Source: Hymenobacter monticola
GTDB lineage: Bacteria; Bacteroidota; Bacteroidia; Cytophagales; Hymenobacteraceae
Reading direction: 5' to 3'
NCBI RefSeq assembly: GCF_022811645.1
Contig: NZ_CP094534.1
Coordinates: 3,968,001 to 4,032,000, forward strand
DNA: 64,000 nucleotides
The notes beneath the pieces were generated by a model. That model was not told where the DNA came from. It saw only the letters and a program-made list of their open reading frames with translations, and made no database searches. Of this stretch, positions 1 through 8,719 are shown piece by piece; the first letter of the stretch is position 1; the number at the start of each line of letters is the position of its first letter. A program made the position numbers and the translations under genes.

Positions 1-1
1 G

Positions 2-172
2 CCTTATGAACAGCTCTCTGCTAAAGTGAAATTCCGACAAGGAGGAAAGCCGTGGGAAGTGGTTTTTAACTTTGAATGCAAGCAAAGAAACTGCCGCGAC
101 TTTGTTGAAAATGCCAATAAAATCCTTCGCTCAGTTAGGATAGATACCGTGGCAAATACGACAGACAAGTAA
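2..172 (+). CDS. C-terminal fragment of an unidentified protein
   Basis: An open frame enters from the left edge and ends at TAA 170-172, giving 56 residues of a C-terminus with no start in the window. The piece contains two cysteines in the stretch FECKQRNCRDF and a polar tail. Base composition is clearly lower in GC than the genes that follow, with codons such as AAA, AAT and TTT in use, so it may come from a recently acquired gene or a low-expression gene. The family cannot be named from this fragment. That the frame is coding is inferred from its openness up to the window edge and the sensible amino acid mix. Confidence 0.55.
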   Translation, partial: PYEQLSAKVKFRQGGKPWEVVFNFECKQRNCRDFVENANKILRSVRIDTVANTTDK

Positions 173-242
173 CCTAAGGCTCAGAAATTCTTTGTCTTTT
201 GCAGTTTAACCGTTCGCACGACACTTAACTCTCTAAATCTCT

Positions 243-833
243 ATGAAACAACTGCTCCAACTAGTCCCCCTGCTGCTCTGCTTGGGCGCCTGCGAAAGCC
301 ACCCCGATACCGCGGCCACTGCCAAGCCCGCGCCGCCCATAGCGGAGCCTGCTAATACTGAGCACATCGAGGCTGATACGCTGACCATCACCGGGCTGCC
401 GACCAAGGAAATATCCACCACGCAGCTCACCAGCCAGTTGGGCCGGCCCGACAGCATTGCCAAAGGCGCCGTGGAGTGCGGCGGCAGCCTCAACCTGCCC
501 ATGGATGCCCCCGACGGCGACGTCTGGCATTATGGCAAAACGAGGTATGAAGTGAACGGCTCGCGCGCCATTATGCTCGGTTTCGATGTCAGGTCGGGCA
601 AGTTCAAGGGCAAGCTTGGAAAGCTGGTGCTCGATAAAAAAACCACCCTGGAAGACGTGCGCCGCTTCTACCCCGAATCGGCCAAGGAGGCCGACAAGCC
701 CGCCGGCCACGGCCTGCCGAATGAAATGATGAGCTTGCCCTTCTATGAAAAGGGTGTACCGGTAGAAGGGGCTTTGGAACTGATATTCGAAAAAGGCCGC
801 CTGCAAGTGGTGGAATTCTTCAACCCCTGCTAG
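243..833 (+). CDS. Hypothetical lipoprotein
   Basis: A 196-residue protein starting MKQLLQLVPLLLCLGACES, a type II signal peptide with a lipobox ending in Cys17, so it is expected to be lipidated and anchored in an outer or inner membrane facing the periplasm. A short Ala/Pro linker follows, then a compact globular domain of about 150 residues with a CGGS motif near the middle and a final FNPC. No enzyme motif is visible and I do not recognise the family. The ATG at 243 is the only start that leaves an intact signal peptide. Confidence 0.75.
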   Translation: MKQLLQLVPLLLCLGACESHPDTAATAKPAPPIAEPANTEHIEADTLTITGLPTKEISTTQLTSQLGRPDSIAKGAVECGGSLNLPMDAPDGDVWHYGKTRYEVNGSRAIMLGFDVRSGKFKGKLGKLVLDKKTTLEDVRRFYPESAKEADKPAGHGLPNEMMSLPFYEKGVPVEGALELIFEKGRLQVVEFFNPC

Positions 834-995
834 GGCCAAGCCTAAAAACTGCCGCGCCGCAAGCCGCTGATTGGCTGCAGGGTTTTATTGGGTGCTCCCG
901 CATTTTCGGGTTGAAAAAAGCAAAACGCCCGCGCCGCTGTTTAACTCCCTGCGGCCGCAAGTCGTGGCCGCGCAAACTGCTCAATCTTTCACACC

Positions 996-1721
996 ATGAA
1001 CATTGGAATTATCGGCGCCGGCCACATCGGCAGCGCCCTCGCCGTGCGGCTCACTAGCCTCGGCCACTCGGTTAAAATCGCCAACTCCCGCGGCCCCGAA
1101 ACCCTGGGCGACGTAGCCCAGAAAACCGGCGCTACCCCCGTCACGGCCGAAGAAGCCGCCAAGGGCGCCGACCTCATCGTTGTCACCATCCCGCTGAAAA
1201 ACATCCCCGACCTGCCCAAAGACCTGTTCGCGGGCGTGCCGGCCGAGGTGCCCATCATCGACACCAGCAACTACTACCCCATGCTGCGCGACGGCCAGAT
1301 TGCGGAGCTCGAAACCGGCGACCTGACCGAGAGCGAGTGGGTGCAGCAGCACCTGGGCCGCCCGGTGGTGAAGGTGTTCAACAACATCTACGCCGACCAC
1401 CTCCAAAACAAGGGCGTGCCCGCCGGCACGGCCGGCCGCATTGCCCTGCCCGTGGCCTCCGACGATGCCGCCGCCAAGCAAAAAGTAATGGCCCTGGTGG
1501 ATGAGCTGGGCTTCGACGCCGTGGACGACGGCACCCTGCACGAGTCGTGGCGCCAGCAGCCCGGCACCCCGTCCTACGGCGCCGACCTGCCCGCCGACAA
1601 GCTGCGCGAGCACTTTGCCAGCCTCGGCACCAAGCGCACCGAGGCCCAGCACGCCGAGTATAAGGCTAACCACGCCAAAACCGAGCAGGCCATGGCCGAC
1701 CAGGGCATTAAGTTGAAGTAA
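996..1721 (+). CDS. NAD(P)-binding oxidoreductase, F420-dependent NADP reductase-like
   Basis: A 241-residue protein whose first residues, MNIGIIGAGHIGSALA, form a textbook Rossmann GxGxxG dinucleotide site. The following strand ends in ANSRGPETL, with Ser/Arg that in this family contact the NADP 2'-phosphate. The length and layout match the NADP oxidoreductase coenzyme F420-dependent family, which in bacteria lacking F420 acts on other, usually unknown, substrates; a reductase of metal or quinone type is possible. The C-terminal half is helical. It is a single gene closed by a hairpin terminator about 20 bases after the stop. Confidence 0.85.
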   Translation: MNIGIIGAGHIGSALAVRLTSLGHSVKIANSRGPETLGDVAQKTGATPVTAEEAAKGADLIVVTIPLKNIPDLPKDLFAGVPAEVPIIDTSNYYPMLRDGQIAELETGDLTESEWVQQHLGRPVVKVFNNIYADHLQNKGVPAGTAGRIALPVASDDAAAKQKVMALVDELGFDAVDDGTLHESWRQQPGTPSYGADLPADKLREHFASLGTKRTEAQHAEYKANHAKTEQAMADQGIKLK

Positions 1722-1740
1722 ACGGCTTCGGTATACAAAA

Positions 1741-1769
1741 AAGCCCTGCCGTATGGTAGGGCTTTTTTT
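1741..1769 (+). terminator. Rho-independent terminator
   Basis: A 9-bp stem (AGCCCTGCC against GGTAGGGCT, one G-U pair) with a GTAT loop is followed by seven T. It lies 20 bases after the oxidoreductase stop. Confidence 0.85.
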
Positions 1770-1979
1770 GTGTCCATAGTACAGCATCAGTCGTTGCCAG
1801 TAACGGTGGTTCAAGGTTCCGTCGAGACCTTTCTTGTCCTTTGTTAAGTTTTAGCTGCGCACTTAGCCAAGTCCGAAGTTATCCACAGCGGCCGTGAGTG
1901 CTTTCTTTTCGGCTTGTATTTCAGGCGCGAATAGTGAAGGGCGCTTACGCTTTAAGCTAAAACCACCAGCCGTTTGCCC

Positions 1980-2819
1980 CTACAGCTTCTCGCCGCAACG
2001 CCAGCAGAACTCGGCATCGGGCCGGTGGTCGGGGGCCTGGCACACGTGGCACACCACCTGCTTGTAGGCCGGAGGCAGGACGGGCGCCGCGCCCCCGCCC
2101 GCCATCTGGGCCGACACGATGCCCGTGGGCACGGCAATGATGGCGTAGCCCATTATCATGAGCAGCGAAGCCAGCGTCTGGCCCAGCACCGAGACGGGTG
2201 AAATGTCGCCGTAGCCCACCGTCGTCACCGTTACGATGGCCCAGTAGATGCACTTCGGGATGCTGGTGAAGCCGTGTTGCCCGCCTTCCACCACGTACAT
2301 CAGCGTGCCCACCACGATGACCAGCGTTAGCACCGCCGCCAGAAACACCAGAATTTTGAAGCGGCTGGCCTTGAGCGCGTTCACGATGAAGTTGCTCTCT
2401 CCCACGAAGCGCCCCAGCTTGAAAATGCGAAACACCCGCAGTAGCCGCAGCGTCCGAATCACGAGCAGGTAGCGGCTGCCGGCTAGCACCAGCGCGGCCA
2501 GCGTGGGCACGATGGCTAGAAAATCGATGATGCCCAACGGGCTCAGCGCGTAGGTGAGCGGGCGGCGCACCACCGCCAGCCGCAGCAGGTATTCCCCAAT
2601 AAACAGCACCGTGAAAACCCACTCCACTGCGTGCAGAAACGAGCCATAGCGCAGCGCAATGCCGCGCACGCTTTCCAGCATCACGGCCAACACGCTCAGC
2701 ACAATGGCCACCAGCAAGCCAATGTCGAACGCCCGCCCGGCCGGTGTGTCCGATTCGAAGATGACGCTGTAAACGGCGCGCTGCCAGGGAGCGGCGTGGG
2801 CGCGGGGCGAAGGAGGCAT
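1980..2819 (-). CDS. Voltage-gated potassium channel with C-terminal zinc ribbon
   Basis: A 279-residue ion transporter. Six membrane segments fit between residues 30 and 240. The S4-like voltage sensor, with Arg/Lys every third residue, lies at about 122-137, and the K+ selectivity filter TVGYGD at 200-205 precedes the last segment. After a Gly/Pro linker the tail has CHVC (257-260) and CWRC (272-275), a four-cysteine zinc ribbon in the cytoplasm. Bacterial Kv-like channels usually end shortly after S6, so the ribbon is an extra. The start chosen is the ATG at 2819; the frame is open further upstream but that part has no membrane or conserved character. A single gene. Confidence 0.9.
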   Translation of the reverse strand: MPPSPRAHAAPWQRAVYSVIFESDTPAGRAFDIGLLVAIVLSVLAVMLESVRGIALRYGSFLHAVEWVFTVLFIGEYLLRLAVVRRPLTYALSPLGIIDFLAIVPTLAALVLAGSRYLLVIRTLRLLRVFRIFKLGRFVGESNFIVNALKASRFKILVFLAAVLTLVIVVGTLMYVVEGGQHGFTSIPKCIYWAIVTVTTVGYGDISPVSVLGQTLASLLMIMGYAIIAVPTGIVSAQMAGGGAAPVLPPAYKQVVCHVCQAPDHRPDAEFCWRCGEKL

Positions 2820-2991
2820 AGGCAGGTAGGGCCGAACCAGAACAACGGCCCCGGCCGGCTTTCCTACGCAAAAAGGTGCCCCGCGTCCATTAAACCCGCA
2901 TTGCCATCGCCCCCAAAGCGCCAACCGCCCCGCCGGAGTACCAGCGGGGCGGTTGAGGAGTTTCGCAAACGGGGCTGAGGCCCGGGGCGCG

Positions 2992-4473
2992 CTACTTCAG
3001 CTGCGCCTCCGTGATGGGTTGCACCAGGCTGTTGAGGTACACTTCCAGGTTGTCGTAGCCGGTGCTCAGGTCGCGGCGGTTGCCGTTGGCTACTTTGGGG
3101 TCGAGGCCCTTGGCGGTTTCCCAGGCGTCGGGCATGCCGTCGCCGTCGGTGTCGGCCGGGGCAGGGGCGGTGGCCAGGGCGGGCCAGCTGCCCACGTCGG
3201 TTTGCGAGTCGATGATGCCCAGCTTGCCGGTTTTCGAGCCGCTGAAGGTGTAGGTGCCATTGCGCACCTCGCTCACCACGCGGGTGTCCACGGCGTCGCG
3301 GCGCAGGCTGGCGCCGGCGTAGTTCAGCACGTAGTCGTAGGCGGCCACGGCCGAGTGCTGCGTGATGGGCGCGGCGGCGTACTGCGTCGTCACCTTGGCG
3401 TTGGCTTGGGTCACGCCGGTGGTCAGGTCCACGCCGCCGTTCCAGTTGTCGGCCGAGATGGCCGTGAAACCGTTTACGAAGTTGCCGTCGATGAAGAACT
3501 TGCCGTAGCCAGGGCCATACGTGGCCACGTCGGCTTCCAGCGACACCTGCATGATGCGCCGCCGCACGCTGGTAGGCGTGGCCGGGCCGGCTTTGTAGTA
3601 ATTGTTTACGAGGTTGTACTGCCCGTTTTCGCCGCCGTAGGCGCTGTTAGAGCCCCAGTTGTAAATCACGTTGTTGCGGTAGTCCACCAGGTCGATGCCG
3701 TAGGGGCTGTTGCCGGTGCCGCTGCGCTTGCCGCCGTCGAAGCGGGCGTTGCGGCTGTTGTGGTGGGCCAGCAGGTTGTGGTGGAAGGTGACGTTCGAGC
3801 CGCCCCAGATGGCGCCGTAGCCGTGGTCGTCCTTGTTGTGAAACGACTTGTTGAGGCTCTCCGCCAGAATGCAGTACTGCATGGTGAAGTCCTTATTGGC
3901 GTAAAACGAGCTGCACTCGTCAATCGACCAGCTCATCGAGCAATGGTCCACTACGATGTTCTGGTGGTAGCGGCCCCACAGCGCGTCCTGCTCGTTGCGG
4001 GTAAGGTCGCCCATCCGGAAGCGCATAAAGCGTATGATGACGTTGTTGGCGTCCACGTTCAGCTCGTAGTTCTGAATGCAGATGCCGTCGCCCGGCGCCG
4101 ACTGCCCGGCAATGGTGATGTCGCCGTTGCGCAGGCGCAGCGGGCTTTGCAGCACAATGTTGCCCGCTACCTCAAACACCACCGTGCGCGCGCCGCTGGC
4201 ATCGAGGGCCGCCCGCAGACTGCCCGGGCCCGAGTCGTTCAGGTTCGTGACCTTGATGACGCGCCCGCCGCGCCCGCCTGTGGTGGCCTTGCCCGCGCCT
4301 TCGGCTCCCGGAAAGGCAAACGCCGTTTCATTAACGGGGTTGGACGTGGGCACCGACGTGGAGCCGCCGCCCGCGTCGTCTGATTTTTTGCCGCAACCGG
4401 CCAGGGTGAGACCCACGGCGAGGCAGCCAAACAAGAGGGTGGGACGGGAGGACGCGCGGAGGAAAAGAAGCAT
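2992..4473 (-). CDS. Pectate lyase family (PL1) lipoprotein
   Basis: A 493-residue secreted protein. Its N-terminus has a hydrophobic stretch ending in LTLAGC, a lipobox, so it is probably a surface or periplasmic lipoprotein. The body begins with AFPGAEGAGKATTGGRGG and continues with LNDSGPGSLRAAL and IAGQSAPGDGI, all typical of the right-handed beta-helix of polysaccharide lyase family 1, which cleaves polygalacturonate by beta-elimination. Conserved beta-helix turns such as VDHCSMSWSIDEC and HHNLLAHHNSRNARF follow. A DTDGDGMPD calcium-binding repeat lies near the C-terminus. It is divergent from the GH63-like gene; the intergenic region holds a perfect palindrome. No SusC/SusD pair is nearby, so it is not part of a canonical PUL here. 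Confidence 0.92.
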   Translation of the reverse strand: MLLFLRASSRPTLLFGCLAVGLTLAGCGKKSDDAGGGSTSVPTSNPVNETAFAFPGAEGAGKATTGGRGGRVIKVTNLNDSGPGSLRAALDASGARTVVFEVAGNIVLQSPLRLRNGDITIAGQSAPGDGICIQNYELNVDANNVIIRFMRFRMGDLTRNEQDALWGRYHQNIVVDHCSMSWSIDECSSFYANKDFTMQYCILAESLNKSFHNKDDHGYGAIWGGSNVTFHHNLLAHHNSRNARFDGGKRSGTGNSPYGIDLVDYRNNVIYNWGSNSAYGGENGQYNLVNNYYKAGPATPTSVRRRIMQVSLEADVATYGPGYGKFFIDGNFVNGFTAISADNWNGGVDLTTGVTQANAKVTTQYAAAPITQHSAVAAYDYVLNYAGASLRRDAVDTRVVSEVRNGTYTFSGSKTGKLGIIDSQTDVGSWPALATAPAPADTDGDGMPDAWETAKGLDPKVANGNRRDLSTGYDNLEVYLNSLVQPITEAQLK

Positions 4474-4591
4474 GTGGGAACTGAGGTAAAGCAGTTGTTT
4501 CTAAAGAGAATTAGCGAAGCACCAATCCCCAATTGATTGCAGAAAGGTCGGCCAATAAGGTCGGGCTTGCCAGTGTTTGGCCCAGTTTATT

Positions 4592-4621
4592 CGCGCAATC
4601 GTTGCCGGCAACGATTGCGCG
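4592..4621. promoter_or_regulatory. Perfect 30-bp palindrome, candidate LacI-type operator
   Basis: The arm CGCGCAATCGTTGCC at 4592-4606 is followed directly by its exact reverse complement to 4621. It sits in the 257-bp divergent region between the pectate lyase and the GH63-like glucosidase. The core with GCAA/TTGC and a central CG step resembles operators of LacI-family sugar regulators. Regulation of one or both carbohydrate genes is inferred; no regulator gene is in the window. Confidence 0.55.
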
Positions 4622-4730
4622 TAACGGCTTTGGGCGGACATCTGGCGTGTGAACGAAAAGTTCGTGCTACACCAACCATCGCGCCCTCTGCTTGCGTAAG
4701 CGTGCGCTTAGGCCCGCCTCAATACCCCCA

Positions 4731-7364
4731 ATGCAAGAACAAACCCGCCTCGCCGAAGCCCGCTCCAACACCGTTGCCTGGAAGCAATTCGGCCCTTACC
4801 TTACTGAGCGCCAATGGGGCACCGTGCGCGAAGACTACAGCGCCCACGGCGACGCCTGGAACTACATCAGCCACGACATGGCCCGCGCCTACGCCTACCG
4901 CTGGGGCGAGGAAGGCCTCGGCGGAATCTCCGACGACAAGCAGCTGCTCTGTTTTGCCCTGGGCCTCTGGAACGGCCAGGATACCATTCTCAAAGAACGC
5001 CTCTTCGGCCTCACCAACCCCGAGGGCAACCACGGCGAAGACGTAAAGGAGCAGTATTACTACCTCGACAGCACCCCCACGCACTCCTACATGCGGATGC
5101 TGTACAAGTACCCGCAGCAGGCGTTCCCCTACATCGACGTGCGCGACGAAAACGCCCGCCGCACCCGCCAGGAGCCCGAGTACGAGCTGCTCGACACCGG
5201 CATCTTTGCCGAAAACCGGTACTTCGACGTCTTCATCGAATACGCCAAAGCCGGCCCGCAGGACCTGCTCATCCAAATCACGGCCCAAAACCGCGGCCCC
5301 GAAGCCGCGCCGCTCACGGTGCTGCCGCAGCTCTGGTTCCGCAACACCTGGACGCTGGGCTACGACGACCACCGCCCCGAAATCCGCCGCGCCGCCCCCG
5401 ATGCCCTCGAAGCTGAGCACCGCGACCTGGGCCGCTACCAGCTCTACTGCGACCAGCCCGCCGAGCTGCTCTTCTGCGAAAACGAAACCAGCCCCACGCT
5501 TTTCGGCAAGAAGCGCAAGAAGAAAAACAAGGCCCACCGCTACTACAAAGACGGCATCAACGAGTACGTGGTGAACAGCCAGGCCACCGCCGTGAACCCC
5601 GCCGGGCGCGGCACCAAGGTCGCCGCACACTACCAGCTCACCATCGAGCCCGGCCAGTCCCGCACTGTGCGCCTACGTCTCAGCCAGCCCGCCCACGAGG
5701 CTCCGTTTGCTGATTTCGACCAGCTCTTCGCTCAGCGCAAGCACGAGGCCGACGAGTTCTACAACTGTATTCAGGAGAACCTGCCCAGCGCCGATGCCCG
5801 CAACGTGCAGCGTCAAGCCTTCGCCGGCATGCTCTGGAGCAAGCAGTTTTATTACTACGATGTGAGCCAGTGGCTAGACGGCGACCCCGCCCGGCCCGCG
5901 CCGCCCAAGGAGCGCCTCACCGGCCGCAACCACACCTGGCGCCACCTGCACAACGCCGACATCATTTCGATGCCGGATAAGTGGGAGTACCCTTGGTACG
6001 CGGCCTGGGATTTGGCCTTCCACTGCCTGCCGCTGGCGATGGTGGACAGCACCTTCGCCAAGCACCAGCTGCGCCTGCTCTGCCAGGATGGCTACCTGCA
6101 CCCCAACGGCCAGATGCCGGCCTACGAGTGGCATTTCAGCGACGTGAACGCGCCGGTGCACGCCTGGGCCACTTGGCGCGTGTACCAGATGGACCGCAAG
6201 CTGCACGGCCAGCCCGACACCGAATTCCTCGAAGCCGTGTTCCAGAAGCTGGTCATGACCTTCACCTGGTGGGTGAACCGCAAGGACCGCGACGAGCGCA
6301 ACATCTTCGAAGGCGGCTTCCTGGGCATGGACAACATCGGTGTGTTCGACCGCTCGGCCCCGCTGCCCACCGGCGGCAAAATCGAGCAAAGCGACGGCAC
6401 CTCCTGGATGGCCATGTTCTCGCTCAACCTCATGCGCATGGCCCTGGAGCTGGCCCGCACCACGCCCGTGTACCAGGAAATGGCCACCAAGTTCTTCGAG
6501 CACTTCCTGCACATCGCCGAAGCCATGACGCGCGGCGCCGGCGGCAAATTCAACCTCTGGGACGACGAGGACCAGTTCTACTACGACGTCCTGCACGCTC
6601 CCGACGACAGCCGCACCCGCTTGCGCATCCGCAGCATGGTGGGCCTCATCCCGCTCTTCGCCGTCGAAGTCATTGATGACGAACTGCTGGCCACCGTGCC
6701 CGAATTCCACGCCCGTGCCCTGGCGCTGCTCCAGCGCCGCCCGCGCCTGGCCGAGCTGGTGAGCCGCTGGCAGGAGCCCGGCCACGGCGCCCGCCACCTC
6801 ATGGGCCTGATGCGCCGCAGCCGCCTGCGCAACGTGCTCACCCGCATGCTCGACGAAACCGAATTCCTCTCCGACTACGGCATCCGCTCGCTCTCGCGCT
6901 ACCATTTAGATAATCCCTACCAATACCACATGGGCGAAGCCGACAGCGTTTCGGTACACTATGTGGCTGGCGAGGCCGATTCCGACATGTTCGGCGGCAA
7001 CAGCAACTGGCGCGGCCCCGTCTGGTTCCCGGTCAATTACCTCATCATTGAGTCGCTGCAGCGCTTCCACAGCTACTACGGCGACGGCTTCACCGTGGAA
7101 TACCCCACCGGTTCGGGCCAGCAACACACCCTGGCGCAAGTGGCCGATGCCCTCTCGGCCCGCCTGGCCCGCCTGTTTCTCAAGGACGAAAACGGCCGCC
7201 GCCCCGCCCTCGGCCAGTCTGAAATCGAGCAAACCGACCCGCATTTCCGCGACTACCTGCTCTTCCACGAGTACTTCCACGGCGACGACGGCCACGGCCT
7301 CGGCGCCAGCCACCAAACCGGCTGGACGGGCTTAGTGGTGCGGCTGCTGGAGAAGGCGGTGTAG
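4731..7364 (+). CDS. GH63/MGH1-like glucosidase
   Basis: An 877-residue protein of the glucosidase family related to yeast processing alpha-glucosidase and mannosylglycerate hydrolase. It has no signal peptide, so it should act in the cytoplasm. The N-terminal half (to about residue 360) is a beta-sandwich type domain beginning WKQFGPYLTERQWGTVRE. The rest is an (alpha/alpha)6 barrel with conserved pieces such as WEYPWYAAWDLAFH, GQMPAYEWHFSDVN and WRGPVWFPVNYL, where Asp and Glu residues fit the inverting catalytic acid and base. The ATG at 4731 (MQEQTRLAEARS) is preferred over an upstream GTG-type start that adds non-conserved residues. Its neighbourhood (divergent pectate lyase) points to plant or microbial glycan breakdown; the exact substrate cannot be told. 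Confidence 0.9.
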   Translation: MQEQTRLAEARSNTVAWKQFGPYLTERQWGTVREDYSAHGDAWNYISHDMARAYAYRWGEEGLGGISDDKQLLCFALGLWNGQDTILKERLFGLTNPEGNHGEDVKEQYYYLDSTPTHSYMRMLYKYPQQAFPYIDVRDENARRTRQEPEYELLDTGIFAENRYFDVFIEYAKAGPQDLLIQITAQNRGPEAAPLTVLPQLWFRNTWTLGYDDHRPEIRRAAPDALEAEHRDLGRYQLYCDQPAELLFCENETSPTLFGKKRKKKNKAHRYYKDGINEYVVNSQATAVNPAGRGTKVAAHYQLTIEPGQSRTVRLRLSQPAHEAPFADFDQLFAQRKHEADEFYNCIQENLPSADARNVQRQAFAGMLWSKQFYYYDVSQWLDGDPARPAPPKERLTGRNHTWRHLHNADIISMPDKWEYPWYAAWDLAFHCLPLAMVDSTFAKHQLRLLCQDGYLHPNGQMPAYEWHFSDVNAPVHAWATWRVYQMDRKLHGQPDTEFLEAVFQKLVMTFTWWVNRKDRDERNIFEGGFLGMDNIGVFDRSAPLPTGGKIEQSDGTSWMAMFSLNLMRMALELARTTPVYQEMATKFFEHFLHIAEAMTRGAGGKFNLWDDEDQFYYDVLHAPDDSRTRLRIRSMVGLIPLFAVEVIDDELLATVPEFHARALALLQRRPRLAELVSRWQEPGHGARHLMGLMRRSRLRNVLTRMLDETEFLSDYGIRSLSRYHLDNPYQYHMGEADSVSVHYVAGEADSDMFGGNSNWRGPVWFPVNYLIIESLQRFHSYYGDGFTVEYPTGSGQQHTLAQVADALSARLARLFLKDENGRRPALGQSEIEQTDPHFRDYLLFHEYFHGDDGHGLGASHQTGWTGLVVRLLEKAV

Positions 7365-7409
7365 CGTTTCCTTCCGGCGTGGGGCCTTACCCCATCTAAC
7401 GCATCGCTC

Positions 7410-7528
7410 TAGGGTGGGGCCTCACCCCCTGACCCCCTCTCCGAAAAGGAGAGGGGGCACCGGTTTTGCTCCTTCTAAAATCGTCAGGCTCCCCCTCTCC
7501 TTTGGGAGAGGGGGCCGGGGGGGGAGGC
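7410..7528. repeat. Intergenic inverted-repeat element with two inner palindromes
   Basis: Between the stop of the glucosidase and the stop of the convergent MscS gene. Two CCCCCTCTCC...GGAGAGGGGG palindromes (7433-7457 and 7491-7514) are set inside outer ends that also mirror each other (CCTCACCCCCTGACC... against ...GGCCGGGGGGGGAGG). There is no ORF. The arrangement resembles small non-autonomous repeats (MITE- or REP-like) and may also terminate transcription from both sides. Confidence 0.7.
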
Positions 7529-7533
7529 GCCCG

Positions 7534-8601
7534 CTAGAACGGCCCCGCCACCTCGGCCCGCGTGCGTGGCAGGCTCTGCGGAAACTCGCGCTGCAAAAAC
7601 GCCACCAGCCCCTCGCGCACCAGGCAGCGCAGGTCCCAGAGGGCGCTGGCGTTGGCGGCGCTCAACAGGGCGCGTAGTTCCAAGGTGCGCTCTTTGGAGT
7701 CCGTTACTTGCAGCGCGCACACGCGCTGGTCCCAAAGCGGGCTGGCTTCCAGCAGGCGGCGCAGCTCGGCGCGCAGGGCATCGATGGGCACGGTGTAGTC
7801 GGTTTGGAGGAACACCGCGCCGGTGAGGCGGGCGCTGTTGCGCGTCCAGTTCTGGAAAGGCTTTTCGATGAAGTAGTTGAGCGGCAGCACCAGCCGGCGC
7901 TCGTCCCAGATGCTGAGCACCACGTAGGTGAAGGTGATTTCCTCCACGCGGCCCCATTCGCCCTCCACCACCAGCACGTCATCAATGCGGATGGGCTGGG
8001 TGAAGGCAATCTGGAACCCCGCCAGCAGGTTGCTGATGGAGCGCTGCGCCGCGAAGCCCACAATCACGCTGGCAATGCCGGCCGAGGTGAGCAGGCCCGT
8101 GCCCAGACGCCTCACCGTTTCGAAACTCATGAGTACCAGCCCCACGGCCACAAATGCCACCAGCGAAGCCGCCAGCTTTTTGAGAAACTGCAGCTGCGTG
8201 AACAGCTTGCGCACCCGCAGGTTGTCGGGCGAGCCGAGCTGGTAGCGCAGCTGCACCATATCCTGGGCCACGTCCAGCGCCTTTATCAGCCCCCAGGCAA
8301 ACGTCAGAATCAGCGTAAACTCCACGAAGCGGCGCAACACCTCAAACGGCTTGGGCGGCAACGGCACCAGCGGCAGCAGCAGCGAAAGGGCCAGCACCGG
8401 CAGAAACCACGCGCTGGCCGCGCGCAGGTGCCGCGCCACGGAGCGGGCCAAGGCCGAATCTTCGCGCCGGTCGTAGGCCCGCAGCAGCCCGAAGATGACA
8501 AAGCGCACCAGCAGCCCAGCCGCCAACCCGCCCAGCAGCACGGCCAAGACGGTTACGATATCAGGAAAATGGGAAAACAGGTGGGTTATTTGTTCGCTCA
8601 T
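7534..8601 (-). CDS. MscS-family mechanosensitive ion channel
   Basis: A 355-residue membrane protein with about four hydrophobic segments (near 13-35, 62-80, 88-108, 135-152). They are followed by the hallmark pore helix and beta domain of small-conductance mechanosensitive channels: GIASVIVGFAAQRSISNLLAG, then QPIRIDDVL and a RLVLPLNYFIEKP motif. The C-terminal domain is alpha/beta. It opens on membrane tension after osmotic downshock to release solutes. The ATG at 8601 is chosen because the upstream part of the frame (to 8763) is polar and overlaps the divergent hydrolase start. Confidence 0.92.
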   Translation of the reverse strand: MSEQITHLFSHFPDIVTVLAVLLGGLAAGLLVRFVIFGLLRAYDRREDSALARSVARHLRAASAWFLPVLALSLLLPLVPLPPKPFEVLRRFVEFTLILTFAWGLIKALDVAQDMVQLRYQLGSPDNLRVRKLFTQLQFLKKLAASLVAFVAVGLVLMSFETVRRLGTGLLTSAGIASVIVGFAAQRSISNLLAGFQIAFTQPIRIDDVLVVEGEWGRVEEITFTYVVLSIWDERRLVLPLNYFIEKPFQNWTRNSARLTGAVFLQTDYTVPIDALRAELRRLLEASPLWDQRVCALQVTDSKERTLELRALLSAANASALWDLRCLVREGLVAFLQREFPQSLPRTRAEVAGPF

Positions 8602-8719
8602 AACAACCAGCAGACCGGGTGGCCCGAGCCTTCTAGGGTGAGCAAGGTGTACCCCACCCGGGCCTGAAAGGTTAGTGCAACGGCTGCTTGAGGCGTTTGT
8701 AACGGGTAATATTTGCCGA

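Noticed and set aside
2953..4383. 476-codon plus-strand frame opposite the pectate lyase
   Set aside because: It is the mirror of a GC-rich coding frame; the minus-strand protein has clear family motifs.
8702..8715. Bacteroidota -7 box (TAATATTTG) upstream of the hydrolase
   Set aside because: The spacing within the box is off by one base and its start site would fall on the chosen GTG codon.
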